This document shows positions 23,144 to 31,312 of a DNA stretch of 64,000 nt, piece after piece. Within the stretch, counting starts at the first letter, position 1, and every line of letters starts with the position of its first letter. Source of the stretch: Kitasatospora sp. A2-31 (GTDB taxonomy: Bacteria > Actinomycetota > Actinomycetes > Streptomycetales > Streptomycetaceae). A program made the position numbers and the translations under genes. Where the stretch lies: assembly GCF_022288725.1 (NCBI RefSeq), contig NZ_JAKNTA010000009.1, forward strand, positions 126,784-190,783, read 5' to 3'. A model generated the notes under the pieces. It had not been told where the DNA came from. It worked only from the letters and a program-made list of their open reading frames with translations, and made no database searches.

Positions 23144-24337
23144 TCAGCCCTTGACGCAGACGACCTGCTTCAGGTGGGCCACCACCTCGACCAGGTCCTT
23201 CTGCTGCTCGATGACCTTCTCGATGGACTTGTAGGCGCCCGGGATCTCGTCCACGACTCCGGAGTCCTTGCGGCACTCCACGCCCTTGGTCTGCTCGACC
23301 AGGTCCTGGGTGGTGAACCGCTTCTTCGCGGCGCTGCGGCTCATCTTGCGACCGGCACCGTGCGAGGCCGAGTTGAACGCCGCCTCGTTGCCGAGACCGC
23401 GGACGATGTACGAACCCGTCCCCATCGAGCCGGGGATGATCCCGTAGTCGCCGGAGCCCGCCTTGATCGCGCCCTTACGGGTCACCAGCAGGTCGACGCC
23501 GTCGTACGTCTCCTCCGCCACGTAGTTGTGGTGGCAGCTGATCACCTCGTCGAAGGTGACCTTGGCCTTGGCGAACTCGCGGCGGACGACGTCCTGGAAC
23601 AGCGCCATCATCAGCGCGCGGTTGTTCTTCGCGTACTCCTGCGCCCAGAAGAGGTCCTGGCGGTAGGCCGCCATCTGCGGGGTGTCCGCGATGAAGACCG
23701 CGAGGTCGTGGTCGACCAGGCCCTGGTTGTGCGGCAGCGAGCGGGCGACGCCCATGTGGTGCTCCGCCAGCTCCTTGCCGATGTTGCGCGAACCGGAGTG
23801 CAGCATCAGCCAGACAAAACCGGACGAATCTACACATACCTCACAGAAGTGGTTCCCGCTGCCCAGCGTTCCCATCTGCTGCATGGCCCGTTCGCGGCGC
23901 CACTTGACCTCCGGGGCCACCCCGTCGAAGCGCTGCCAGAAGTCGTCCCAGCCCGCCGTCGCGAAGCCGTGCAGCTTGCGCGGGTCGACCGGGTCGGTGT
24001 GGAGGCCGCGGCCCACCGGGATGGCCTGCTCGATCTTGGAGCGCAGTCGGGACAGGTCGTCCGGCAGGTCCTTCGCGGTCAGCGAGGTCTTCACCGCGCT
24101 CATCCCGCAGCCGATGTCGACGCCGACCGCCGCCGGGCAGACGGCGCCCTTCATCGCGATCACGGAGCCGACGGTCGCGCCCTTGCCCAGGTGGACGTCC
24201 GGCATCACGGCGAGGCCGTGCAGCCAGGGCAGCGAACTGATGTTGCGCAGCTGCTGCATGGCCTGGCCCTCGACGGTGGCCGGGTCGGTCCACATCCGGA
24301 TCGGGACCCGGACGCCGGGCACCTCGGTGTACGACAT
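23144..24337 (-). CDS. rtcB: RtcB family RNA-splicing ligase
   Basis: A 397-residue GTP- and Mn-dependent RNA ligase joining 2',3'-cyclic phosphate (or 3'-phosphate) ends to 5'-OH ends, used in tRNA splicing or RNA repair. Metal and guanylation motifs are intact: GVDIGCGMSAVKT, GSGNHFCEV, LHSGSRNIG, CHHNYVAEE, PGSMGTGSYIV and SHGAGRKMSR with the guanylated His. The ATG at 24337 has GGAGG 10 bp upstream. A 40-bp stretch at 23811-23850 is only 45 % GC and full of codons ending in A or T. No rtcA or archease gene is adjacent. Confidence 0.95.
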   Translation of the reverse strand: MSYTEVPGVRVPIRMWTDPATVEGQAMQQLRNISSLPWLHGLAVMPDVHLGKGATVGSVIAMKGAVCPAAVGVDIGCGMSAVKTSLTAKDLPDDLSRLRSKIEQAIPVGRGLHTDPVDPRKLHGFATAGWDDFWQRFDGVAPEVKWRRERAMQQMGTLGSGNHFCEVCVDSSGFVWLMLHSGSRNIGKELAEHHMGVARSLPHNQGLVDHDLAVFIADTPQMAAYRQDLFWAQEYAKNNRALMMALFQDVVRREFAKAKVTFDEVISCHHNYVAEETYDGVDLLVTRKGAIKAGSGDYGIIPGSMGTGSYIVRGLGNEAAFNSASHGAGRKMSRSAAKKRFTTQDLVEQTKGVECRKDSGVVDEIPGAYKSIEKVIEQQKDLVEVVAHLKQVVCVKG

Positions 24338-24598
24338 GGTTGAACGACCTCCAAAGGTCGGTTGGTTCAAGTCTCGGTGGTGCCGCGCGAAGAGTCCCGG
24401 CGCGGCTCGGGGAAGATCGGGGGCAGTGCTCAGACTGCGGAGGGGCGGCGGAAGGACGACGGCCTCGGGGAGCGCACGATGGTCTGCTCGACCCGCATGG
24501 TGACCGCCTCCTCTCCGTGTGTGTGCCGGTGCGTCCCGGCTGCCGGGGGATATCTACCCACAGCGCGCTCGCGCCCCGCAAGGGATTAAACGGCGGCG
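24338..24598. other. Intergenic region rtcB / M16 operon end
   Basis: Holds the reverse promoter and leader of rtcB. A short AT-richer patch GGGGATATCTACCC lies near 24545-24560. No coding frame seen. Confidence 0.45.
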
Positions 24599-24629
24599 GG
24601 CCCGGCGGAGCGGAGTGCTCCACCGGGCC
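24599..24629 (-). terminator. Terminator of the M16 peptidase operon
   Basis: Arms GGCCCGGcGGAGC and GCTCCaCCGGGCC pair over 12 of 13 bases with a 5-nt loop, 25 bp beyond the M16B stop. Confidence 0.8.
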
Positions 24630-24653
24630 TGCCGGTACCGGGGTTCGGCGGTC

Positions 24654-26045
24654 TCAGGCGCTGATCACGGTGACCTCGCCGATGCCGAGTTCGCGCACCT
24701 GGTCCGCGAACGCCGAGGCGTCGCCGACCAGCACGGTGACCAGGCGGTCCGGCGGGAAGGCGGCGACCACGGCATCGGTGGCGGCGGCGGTGGGGAGTTC
24801 GGCGAGCTGCCGGTAGACCTCGGCCTGGTAGTCGTCCGGCAGGTGCTGCTCGACCTGGTCGGCCAGGGTACCGGCGACCGAACCCGCGGTCTCGTACTTC
24901 AGCGGCGCGACGCCGACCAGGAACTGCACGGCCTCGTCGCGCTCCGCGTCGGTGAGGCCCTCGGCGGCGAGGGTGCGCAGGATGGTCCAGGTGTCGGCGA
25001 GGGCCGGGGCGGTGGAGGCGGTGTCCACCGAGCCGCTGATCGCGAGCAGCGCGCGGCCGCTGCCGTCGGCGGGGGAGCGCAGCGGCTGGGCGAAGGCCCG
25101 GACGCCGTAGGTGTAGCCCTTCTCCTCGCGCAGCACCCGGTCGAGGCGGGAGGTGAGGGTCCCGCCGAGGCAGTAGGTGCCGAGGATCTGGGCGGCCCAG
25201 GCGGGGTCGTGGCGGTCGGGGCCGATGCGGCCGATGAGCAGCTGGGTCTGGACCGAGCCGGGCCGGTCGACGATGACGACGCGGCCGGTGTCGTCGGCGG
25301 TGACCGGGGCGTGGACGCCGGCCTCGGCCGGGGCGGCGGTCCAGGTGCCGAGGGTGCTCTCCAGCAGCGCCGGCAGGTCGGTGCCGGTGAGGTCGCCGAC
25401 CACGACGACCGTGGTGGTGGCGGGGCGGATGTGGGCGTCGTAGAAGGCCTTGACGCCGGCGCGGTCGATGGACTTGACCGTCTCGGCGGTGCCGCCGCGG
25501 GGTCGGGAGAGGCGGTCGGCGCCGTCGAAGAGCTCGGCGTAGAGGGCCTTGGCGGCGCGGCGGGCGGGGTTGGCCTGCTCGTGGACGATCTCGTCGAGGC
25601 GGTTGGCGACGAGTCGCTCGATCTCGTCCTCGGGCAGGGCGGGGGCGCGCAGGGCGTCGGCGAGCAGGCTGAGGCCGCGCTGGAGCCGGCTGGCGGGGAC
25701 TTCGAGGGAGACCCGGATGCAGGGGTGGTCGGCGTGCGCGTCGAGGGTGGCGCCGGCGCGCTCCAGCTCGGCGGCGAACTCCTCGGCGGTGAGGGTGTCG
25801 GTGCCCTCGCTGAGGGCGCGGGCGAGGATGCTCGCGATGCCGTCGAGGCCGTCGGGTTCGGCGGCGAGCGGGGCGTCGAGCAGGACGTCGACGGCGACCA
25901 GTTGCTGGCCGGGGCGGTGGCAGTGCAGGACGGTGATGCCGTTGCCGAGGGCGGCGCGCTCGGGGGCGGGGAAGGCCCACGGGCTGGGGGTGCCGGGCTT
26001 GGGCTGGGGGTGGAACGTCATGGCGGGGACGTGGTCCGTGCTCAT
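24654..26045 (-). CDS. M16 peptidase-like protein, inactive subunit
   Basis: A 463-residue M16-fold protein. The position of the zinc motif HxxEH is replaced by LDGIASILARAL, so it cannot bind zinc. The C-terminal half keeps CLGGTLTSRLDRVLREEKGYTYGV, the Arg/Tyr pair that supports the active partner in M16B heterodimers. Its ATG overlaps the stop of the upstream active subunit by 4 bp (ATGA), indicating coupled translation and probable heterodimer formation. No signal peptide is seen, so it probably acts in the cytoplasm. The substrate is unknown. Confidence 0.9.
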   Translation of the reverse strand: MSTDHVPAMTFHPQPKPGTPSPWAFPAPERAALGNGITVLHCHRPGQQLVAVDVLLDAPLAAEPDGLDGIASILARALSEGTDTLTAEEFAAELERAGATLDAHADHPCIRVSLEVPASRLQRGLSLLADALRAPALPEDEIERLVANRLDEIVHEQANPARRAAKALYAELFDGADRLSRPRGGTAETVKSIDRAGVKAFYDAHIRPATTTVVVVGDLTGTDLPALLESTLGTWTAAPAEAGVHAPVTADDTGRVVIVDRPGSVQTQLLIGRIGPDRHDPAWAAQILGTYCLGGTLTSRLDRVLREEKGYTYGVRAFAQPLRSPADGSGRALLAISGSVDTASTAPALADTWTILRTLAAEGLTDAERDEAVQFLVGVAPLKYETAGSVAGTLADQVEQHLPDDYQAEVYRQLAELPTAAATDAVVAAFPPDRLVTVLVGDASAFADQVRELGIGEVTVISA

Positions 26046-27385
26046 GCGGCGGTGCCCTCCTCGTCGGTGGCGGCGGTGGTGTCGGTGTCGTCGGCGGGAG
26101 TGGGCTCGTAGACGAGGACGGCCCGGTTGCGCGGGTGCAGGCGGGCCTGGGCGACGGCCTGCACCTCCTCGGCGGTGACGTCGAGCACCTTGGGGAGGGC
26201 TTCGTTGAGCAGGTTGGGGTCGCCGAAGAGGACGGCGTAGCGGCAGAGTTCGTCGGCGCGGCCGGCGACCGTGGTGAGCCGGTCGAGCCATTCCCGCTCG
26301 ATCTGGGCCTGGGCGCGCTCGAGTTCGGCGGCGGTGGGGCCTTCGGCGGCGAAGCGGGCGAGCTCCTCGTCGACGGCGGTGTCGATCTGCTCGATGGTCG
26401 CGTCACCGGAGGTCTTGACGTCGAGCCAGCCGAGGCTGGGGGCGCCGGCGAGGCGGAGCAGGCCGAAGCCGGCGGCGACGGCGGTGCGGTCGCGGCGGAC
26501 GAGGCGGTTGTAGAGGCGGCTGGACTCGCCGCTGCCGAGGATGGTGAGGGCGAGGTCGGCGGCGTCGGCCTCGCGGGTGCCGTCGTGCGGGAGGCGGTAG
26601 GCGGCCATCAGGGCGCGGGAGGGGACGTCCTCGCGGACGAGTTCGCGCAGTTCGCCGCCGATGGTGTCGGGCAGGGTGCCGTCGCGCGGGGGCTGCTTGG
26701 CGTCGTGCGCGGGGATGGTGCCGAAGTACTTCTCGACCCAGGCGATGGTCTGCTCGGGGTCGATGTCGCCGACGACGGAGAGGACGGCGTTGTTGGGCGC
26801 GTAGTAGGTGCGGAAGAACGTGCGGGCGTCCTCCAGCGTGGCGGCGTCCAGGTCGGCCATCGAGCCGATGGGGGTGTGGTGGTAGGGGTGGCCGTCGGGG
26901 AAGGAGAGCGCGGTGAGCTTCTCGAAGGCCGTGCCGTAGGGGACGTTGTCGTAGCGCTGGCGGCGCTCGTTCTTGACGACGTCGCGCTGGTTCTCCATCG
27001 AGGCGTCGTCGAGGGCGGTGAGCAGCGAGCCCATCCGGTCGGCCTCGAGCCAGAGGGCGAGTTCCAGCTGGTGGGCGGGCATGGTCTCGAAGTAGTTGGT
27101 GCGCTCGAAGCTGGTGGTGCCGTTGAGCGAGCCGCCGGCGCCCTGGACGAGCTCGAAGTGGCCGTTGTTCGAGACGTTGGCCGAGCCCTGGAACATGAGG
27201 TGCTCGAACAGGTGGGCCAGGCCGGTTCGGCCCTTCACCTCGTGGCGGGAGCCCACGTCGTACCAGAGGCAGACGGCGGCGACCGGGGTGAGGTGGTCCT
27301 CGGAGAGGACGACGCGCAGGCCGTTGGCCAGGCGGTGCTCGGTGATGGCGATGCCTCGGGTTGAGGCGGGGGCCGGGTTGGCCAT
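26042..27385 (-). CDS. M16 family zinc metallopeptidase, active subunit
   Basis: A 447-residue inverzincin. The catalytic motif is HLFEH in GLAHLFEHLMFQGS (about residues 60-64), with the third ligand Glu in the downstream ENQRDVVKNERRQRYDN segment. Typical M16 features YYAPNNAVLSVVGDIDP and ILGSGESSRLYNRLVR follow. GGAAGGA lies upstream of the ATG. It is the first gene of a two-gene operon with the inactive subunit, resembling mitochondrial processing peptidase beta/alpha. It is divergent from parC. Confidence 0.93.
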   Translation of the reverse strand: MANPAPASTRGIAITEHRLANGLRVVLSEDHLTPVAAVCLWYDVGSRHEVKGRTGLAHLFEHLMFQGSANVSNNGHFELVQGAGGSLNGTTSFERTNYFETMPAHQLELALWLEADRMGSLLTALDDASMENQRDVVKNERRQRYDNVPYGTAFEKLTALSFPDGHPYHHTPIGSMADLDAATLEDARTFFRTYYAPNNAVLSVVGDIDPEQTIAWVEKYFGTIPAHDAKQPPRDGTLPDTIGGELRELVREDVPSRALMAAYRLPHDGTREADAADLALTILGSGESSRLYNRLVRRDRTAVAAGFGLLRLAGAPSLGWLDVKTSGDATIEQIDTAVDEELARFAAEGPTAAELERAQAQIEREWLDRLTTVAGRADELCRYAVLFGDPNLLNEALPKVLDVTAEEVQAVAQARLHPRNRAVLVYEPTPADDTDTTAATDEEGTAA

Positions 27386-27615
27386 GCGCTCGGGTCCTTC
27401 CCGTCGTCGATGTCGGGGGTTCGTGTGGCGTCCCCATTGTGGTGCAACGCGCGAAGGGCGCGGATGTGTCCGCGCGGTCGTGGCGTTCGCCAGGGGCGGA
27501 AGAGGGGCGGCGGCGGGGATTGTCGGCGGGAGGGTCCACAATGGGGGCGCTGAGCCGTGATCCGAAGCAGAGCAGAACCGCAGACGCAGACAAGACGCAA
27601 GGGAGCCCCGCCGCG

Positions 27616-30066
27616 ATGGCCCGCCGCAGTTCGCAGACCCCGCCGCCCGGAGATTTCGAGGAGCGGATCCTCGACGTCGACGTCGTGGACGAGATGCAGG
27701 GCTCCTTCCTGGAGTACGCCTACTCGGTGATCTACTCGCGCGCGCTGCCGGACGCGCGGGACGGTCTGAAGCCGGTGCACCGCCGGATCCTCTACCAGGC
27801 CAACGAGATGGGCCTGCGGCCGGAGCGGGGGCACGTGAAGTGCGCCCGCCTGGTGGGCGAGGTGATGGGCCGGCTGCACCCGCACGGTGACGCGTCGATC
27901 TACGACTCGGTCGTGCGCATGGCGCAGCCGTTCTCGATGCGGCTGCCGCTGATCGACGGCCACGGGAACTTCGGCTCGCTCGGCAACGACGACCCGCCGG
28001 CCGCGATGCGTTACACGGAGTCGCGGCTGACGGCCGCGTCGATGGCGATGGTGGAGTCGATCCACGAGGACACGGTCGACTTCGGTCCGAACTACGACGG
28101 CAGCGAGCTGGAGCCGATCGCGCTGCCGGCCGCGTTCCCGAACCTGCTGGTGAACGGCGCGACGGGGATCGCGGTCGGCATGGCGACCAACATGCCGCCG
28201 CACAACCTGTCCGAGGTGGTGGCGGCCGCCCGGCACCTGATCAAGCACCCGAACGCGGACCTGGACACGCTGATGCGGTTCGTGCCGGGTCCGGACCTGC
28301 CGACGGGTGGGCGGATCGTCGGTCTGTCGGGGATCCGGGACGCCTACGAGTCGGGTCGCGGCACCTTCCGGATCCGGGCGACGGCGACGGTGGAGGCGGT
28401 GACGGCCCGCCGCAAGGGCATCGTGGTCACCGAGCTGCCGTACAACGTCGGCCCGGAGAAGGTGATCTCGAAGATCAAGGACCTGGTCAACGCGAAGAAG
28501 CTGCAGGGCATCGCGGACGTCAAGGACCTCACCGACCGCGAGCACGGGCTGCGGCTGGTGATCGAGGTGAAGAACGGCTTCGTGCCGGAGGCGTTGCTGG
28601 AGCAGCTGTACAAGCTGACGCCGATGGAGGAGACCTTCGGCATCAACAACGTGGCTCTGGTGGACGGCCAGCCGCTGACGCTGGGTCTGAAGGAGCTGCT
28701 GGAGGTCTACGTCGACCACCGCTTCACCGTGGTGCGCCGGCGCAGCGACTTCCGCCGGCGCAAGCGCCAGGAGCGGCTGCACCTGGTCGAGGGCCTGCTG
28801 GTGGCGCTGGTCGACATCGACGAGGTCATCGCGATCATCCGGTCCAGCGACAACGCGGCGCAGGCGAAGGAGCGCCTGATGGAGCGCTTCTCGCTGTCGG
28901 AGACGCAGACGGCGTACATCCTGGACACCCCCCTGCGGCGGCTGACCCGGTTCGACCGGGTGGAGCTGGAGGCGGAGCAGGCGAAGCTGACCGCGGAGAT
29001 CGCGGAGCTGACGGAGATCCTGGAGTCGGACGCGCGGCTGCGCAGCGTGGTGTCGGGCGAGCTGGGTGCGGTGTCGAAGCAGTTCGGCACCGAGCGGCGG
29101 ACGGTGCTGCTGGAGGCGGGTGCGGCGCCGTCGGCGGCGCTGTCGGTGCCGCTGGAGGTGGCGGACGACCCGTGCCGGGTGCTGCTGTCGTCGACGGGCC
29201 TGCTGGCGCGGACGGCGGACGGCGAGCCGTTCGAGCTGTCGGAGAAGCGGGCGAAGCACGATGTGATCGTGTCGGCGGTGCCGGCCACGGCGCGGGCGGA
29301 CGTGGGCGTGGTGACGTCGGCGGGCCGGGTGCTGCGGCTGCCGGTGATCGATCTGCCGGCGTTGCCCCCGACGCCGTCGCCGACGCTGGCGGGCGGGGCC
29401 GCGGTGGGCGAGTTCCTGCGCCTGGAGGCGGGTGAGCGGGTGCTGGCGTTGACCACGTTGGACGAGTCCTCGCCGGGGCTGGCGCTGGGCACCGTGCAGG
29501 GTGTGGTGAAGCGGGTGGTCCCGGAGTGGCCGGCGAACAAGGACGAGTTCGAGGTGATCGCGCTCAAGGAGGGCGACGAGCTGGTGGGCGCGGTGGAACT
29601 GCGCACGGGTGAGGAGGACTTGGTCTTCATCACCTCGGACGCGCAGCTGCTGCGCTATCCGGCGGGCCAGGTCCGTCCGCAGGGCCGGCCGGCGGGCGGC
29701 ATGGCGGGGATCAAGCTGTCGGACGGTGCCCGGGTGCTGTCGTTCACCGCGGTGGATCCGGGGGCGGACGCGGTGGTGGTCTCGGTGGCCGGTGCTTCGG
29801 GCACGCTGACCGGCGAGGCGCAGTCGACGTGGAAGGTCACGCCGTTCGAGCAGTACCCGCGCAAGGGGCGGGCCACCGGCGGTGTCCGCTGCCAGCGCTT
29901 CCTGCGCGGTGAGGACTCGCTGTCCTTCGCCTGGGCGGGCGCGGCGCCGGCCAGGGCCGCGACGGCCAAGGGCGCCCCGGTCGACCTGCCGGAGCGGGAC
30001 CCGCGGCGGGACGGCTCGGGCACGCCGGTGACGGCGCCGGTCGCGGTGGTGGCCGGCCCGGCGTAG
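27616..30066 (+). CDS. parC: DNA topoisomerase IV subunit A (ParC)
   Basis: An 816-residue type IIA topoisomerase A subunit that cuts and rejoins DNA to decatenate daughter chromosomes, with ParE (41862-43973) supplying ATPase energy. The catalytic Tyr is about residue 133 in AAMRYTESRLTA. The quinolone region reads HPHGDASIYD, with Ala at the position equivalent to E. coli GyrA Ser83 and Asp kept at the Asp87 position. The C-terminal half is a beta-pinwheel with repeated hydrophobic/Gly blades and a Pro-rich end. It is distinguished from gyrA by context: parE and hrdB lie nearby, as in other streptomycetes. Confidence 0.93.
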   Translation: MARRSSQTPPPGDFEERILDVDVVDEMQGSFLEYAYSVIYSRALPDARDGLKPVHRRILYQANEMGLRPERGHVKCARLVGEVMGRLHPHGDASIYDSVVRMAQPFSMRLPLIDGHGNFGSLGNDDPPAAMRYTESRLTAASMAMVESIHEDTVDFGPNYDGSELEPIALPAAFPNLLVNGATGIAVGMATNMPPHNLSEVVAAARHLIKHPNADLDTLMRFVPGPDLPTGGRIVGLSGIRDAYESGRGTFRIRATATVEAVTARRKGIVVTELPYNVGPEKVISKIKDLVNAKKLQGIADVKDLTDREHGLRLVIEVKNGFVPEALLEQLYKLTPMEETFGINNVALVDGQPLTLGLKELLEVYVDHRFTVVRRRSDFRRRKRQERLHLVEGLLVALVDIDEVIAIIRSSDNAAQAKERLMERFSLSETQTAYILDTPLRRLTRFDRVELEAEQAKLTAEIAELTEILESDARLRSVVSGELGAVSKQFGTERRTVLLEAGAAPSAALSVPLEVADDPCRVLLSSTGLLARTADGEPFELSEKRAKHDVIVSAVPATARADVGVVTSAGRVLRLPVIDLPALPPTPSPTLAGGAAVGEFLRLEAGERVLALTTLDESSPGLALGTVQGVVKRVVPEWPANKDEFEVIALKEGDELVGAVELRTGEEDLVFITSDAQLLRYPAGQVRPQGRPAGGMAGIKLSDGARVLSFTAVDPGADAVVVSVAGASGTLTGEAQSTWKVTPFEQYPRKGRATGGVRCQRFLRGEDSLSFAWAGAAPARAATAKGAPVDLPERDPRRDGSGTPVTAPVAVVAGPA

Positions 30067-30088
30067 CGGCGCCCGGTACGGGTTCGGG

Positions 30089-30130
30089 GCCCGCGGCGGG
30101 ACACCTCCGGGTGTCCGGCCGCGGGCTTTT
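30089..30130 (+). terminator. Terminator after parC
   Basis: Arms GCCCGCGGC/GCCGCGGGC and inner GACACC/GGTGTC with a TCCG tetraloop, followed by TTTT (30127-30130). A textbook intrinsic terminator, 23 bp after the parC stop. Confidence 0.92.
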
Positions 30131-30140
30131 CCGGTACGGG

Positions 30141-30154
30141 TAGCCTTGCCTGCG
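30141..30154 (+). promoter_or_regulatory. Putative -10 element for a leaderless transcript
   Basis: TAGCCT (30141-30146) ends 7 bp before the GTG start at 30154, and no ribosome-binding sequence is present. That geometry places transcription start at the start codon. Confidence 0.45.
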
Positions 30155-31059
30155 TGAGCACGTGTGCGACGTTGTCGCGGGAGCTGTCCGAGCCGCTGGC
30201 CGCCACCGCGGCGACCGCCACCACCTGGCTGCTGGTGGAGCAGAACGGTCCTTGGGGGGCCAAGGCGCTGGGTGAGAGCCGTCTGGATGCTGCGGTGGGG
30301 CGGGCGCTGGAGGCGGCCGCGGCCGGGACCGGGGTGCGGGTGGCGTTGGTCCGCCGGCCCGGGCGGCATGCGGACTGCTTGCCGACCGCGCGGCACGAGG
30401 TGATCGTGGCGCACGCGGTGCCGGGTCGGAGCTGGGTGCGCCGGTCGGCGGTGGCCGATCCGGCGGAGCTGCTGGAGCTGGACTTCGCGGCGCTGGGCGC
30501 CGGTGATCACGGCGGGTTCGGCGTCGAGCACGTGGGCGGTCCGATCGCGCTGGTCTGTACGAACGGGCGCCGGGACCGCTGCTGCGCGCTGCTGGGGCGG
30601 CCGCTGGCGGCGCAGTTGGCGGCCGGCGGGCACAGCGAGGTGTGGGAGGTGACGCACCTGGGCGGGCACCGCTTCTCCCCCACGATGCTGGTGCTGCCGT
30701 ACGGCTACGCGTACGGGCGGCTGACGGCGGAGAGCGCCAAGGAGGTGCTGGCGGCGACGGCGGCCGGGCACATGGTGCCGGAGTGGTCCCGGGGCCGTTC
30801 GGGCTGGGAGCGTCCGGGCCAGGCTGCCGAGCACGCGGTGCGGGTGGCCACCGGGGAGACCGCGGTGGACGTGCTGACGGTGGTGCAGCGACCGGCGGGC
30901 GGGGGGCGCTGGCTGGTCGGGGTGGTGCACGAGGACGGCCGGGCCTGGGAGGTCGAGGTGGTCGAGGGTGTGAGCGAGCCGGCCCGGCCGGAGAGCTGCG
31001 GCAAGGCGGCGGGGACGCCGTCGCGGATGGACGTGGCGGCGGTCCGGCGGGTGGCGTAG
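30154..31059 (+). CDS. Sucrase/ferredoxin-like family protein
   Basis: A 301-residue protein of the sucraseferredoxin-like family, thioredoxin-fold [2Fe-2S] relatives. Cysteine-bearing segments are CATLSRELSEP at the N-terminus, GRHADC and CTNGRRDRCCALLGRPLAA (about residues 131-148), followed by the conserved THLGGHRFSPTMLVLPYG. These Cys/His positions are candidate cluster ligands. The early part shows TWLLVEQNGPWGAKAL, typical of the family. Cytoplasmic; biochemical role unknown. Expression is probably leaderless. Ends before a strong hairpin. Confidence 0.88.
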   Translation: MSTCATLSRELSEPLAATAATATTWLLVEQNGPWGAKALGESRLDAAVGRALEAAAAGTGVRVALVRRPGRHADCLPTARHEVIVAHAVPGRSWVRRSAVADPAELLELDFAALGAGDHGGFGVEHVGGPIALVCTNGRRDRCCALLGRPLAAQLAAGGHSEVWEVTHLGGHRFSPTMLVLPYGYAYGRLTAESAKEVLAATAAGHMVPEWSRGRSGWERPGQAAEHAVRVATGETAVDVLTVVQRPAGGGRWLVGVVHEDGRAWEVEVVEGVSEPARPESCGKAAGTPSRMDVAAVRRVA

Positions 31060-31097
31060 CGGCGGCTCCGGTACCGGGCCCGTGCCGGCCGCGCGAC

Positions 31098-31131
31098 GCG
31101 AGGGCCTTCGCACCGGTGCGAGGGCCCTCGC
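31098..31131. terminator. Bidirectional hairpin terminator
   Basis: GCGAGGGCC/GGCCCTCGC outer arms and a TCGCAC/GTGCGA inner pair give a nearly continuous stem. It lies 38 bp beyond the sucrase/ferredoxin-like gene. Confidence 0.8.
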
Positions 31132-31226
31132 ACGGCAACTGCCGGGCGCTGCAACGGCCCCGCGCCCGTGGGGGTGGGCGCGGGACCGCCGGTGAGGTGA
31201 GCGGCCCCGCGGCCGCTGTCCGAGGC

Positions 31227-31278
31227 GGCACGGGGCCGTCACGGTGCGGGGCGGCACGGGGCCGTCACGGTGCGGGGC
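31227..31278. repeat. Two perfect 26-bp direct repeats
   Basis: The unit begins GGCACGGGGCCGTCACGGTG and occurs twice head to tail (31227-31252, 31253-31278) without a mismatch, in the space before the ABC substrate-binding protein stop. Confidence 0.9.
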
Positions 31279-31312
31279 CCTCGCGATGCGGGGCCGTTCC
31301 GTCGGGGGCGGC

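Noticed and set aside
27235..31257. 1340-residue open frame on the minus strand opposite parC
   Set aside because: Long antisense frames arise from GC-rich third-position bias. The residue composition is Arg/Pro/His-rich and lacks domain structure, while parC on the plus strand is certain.
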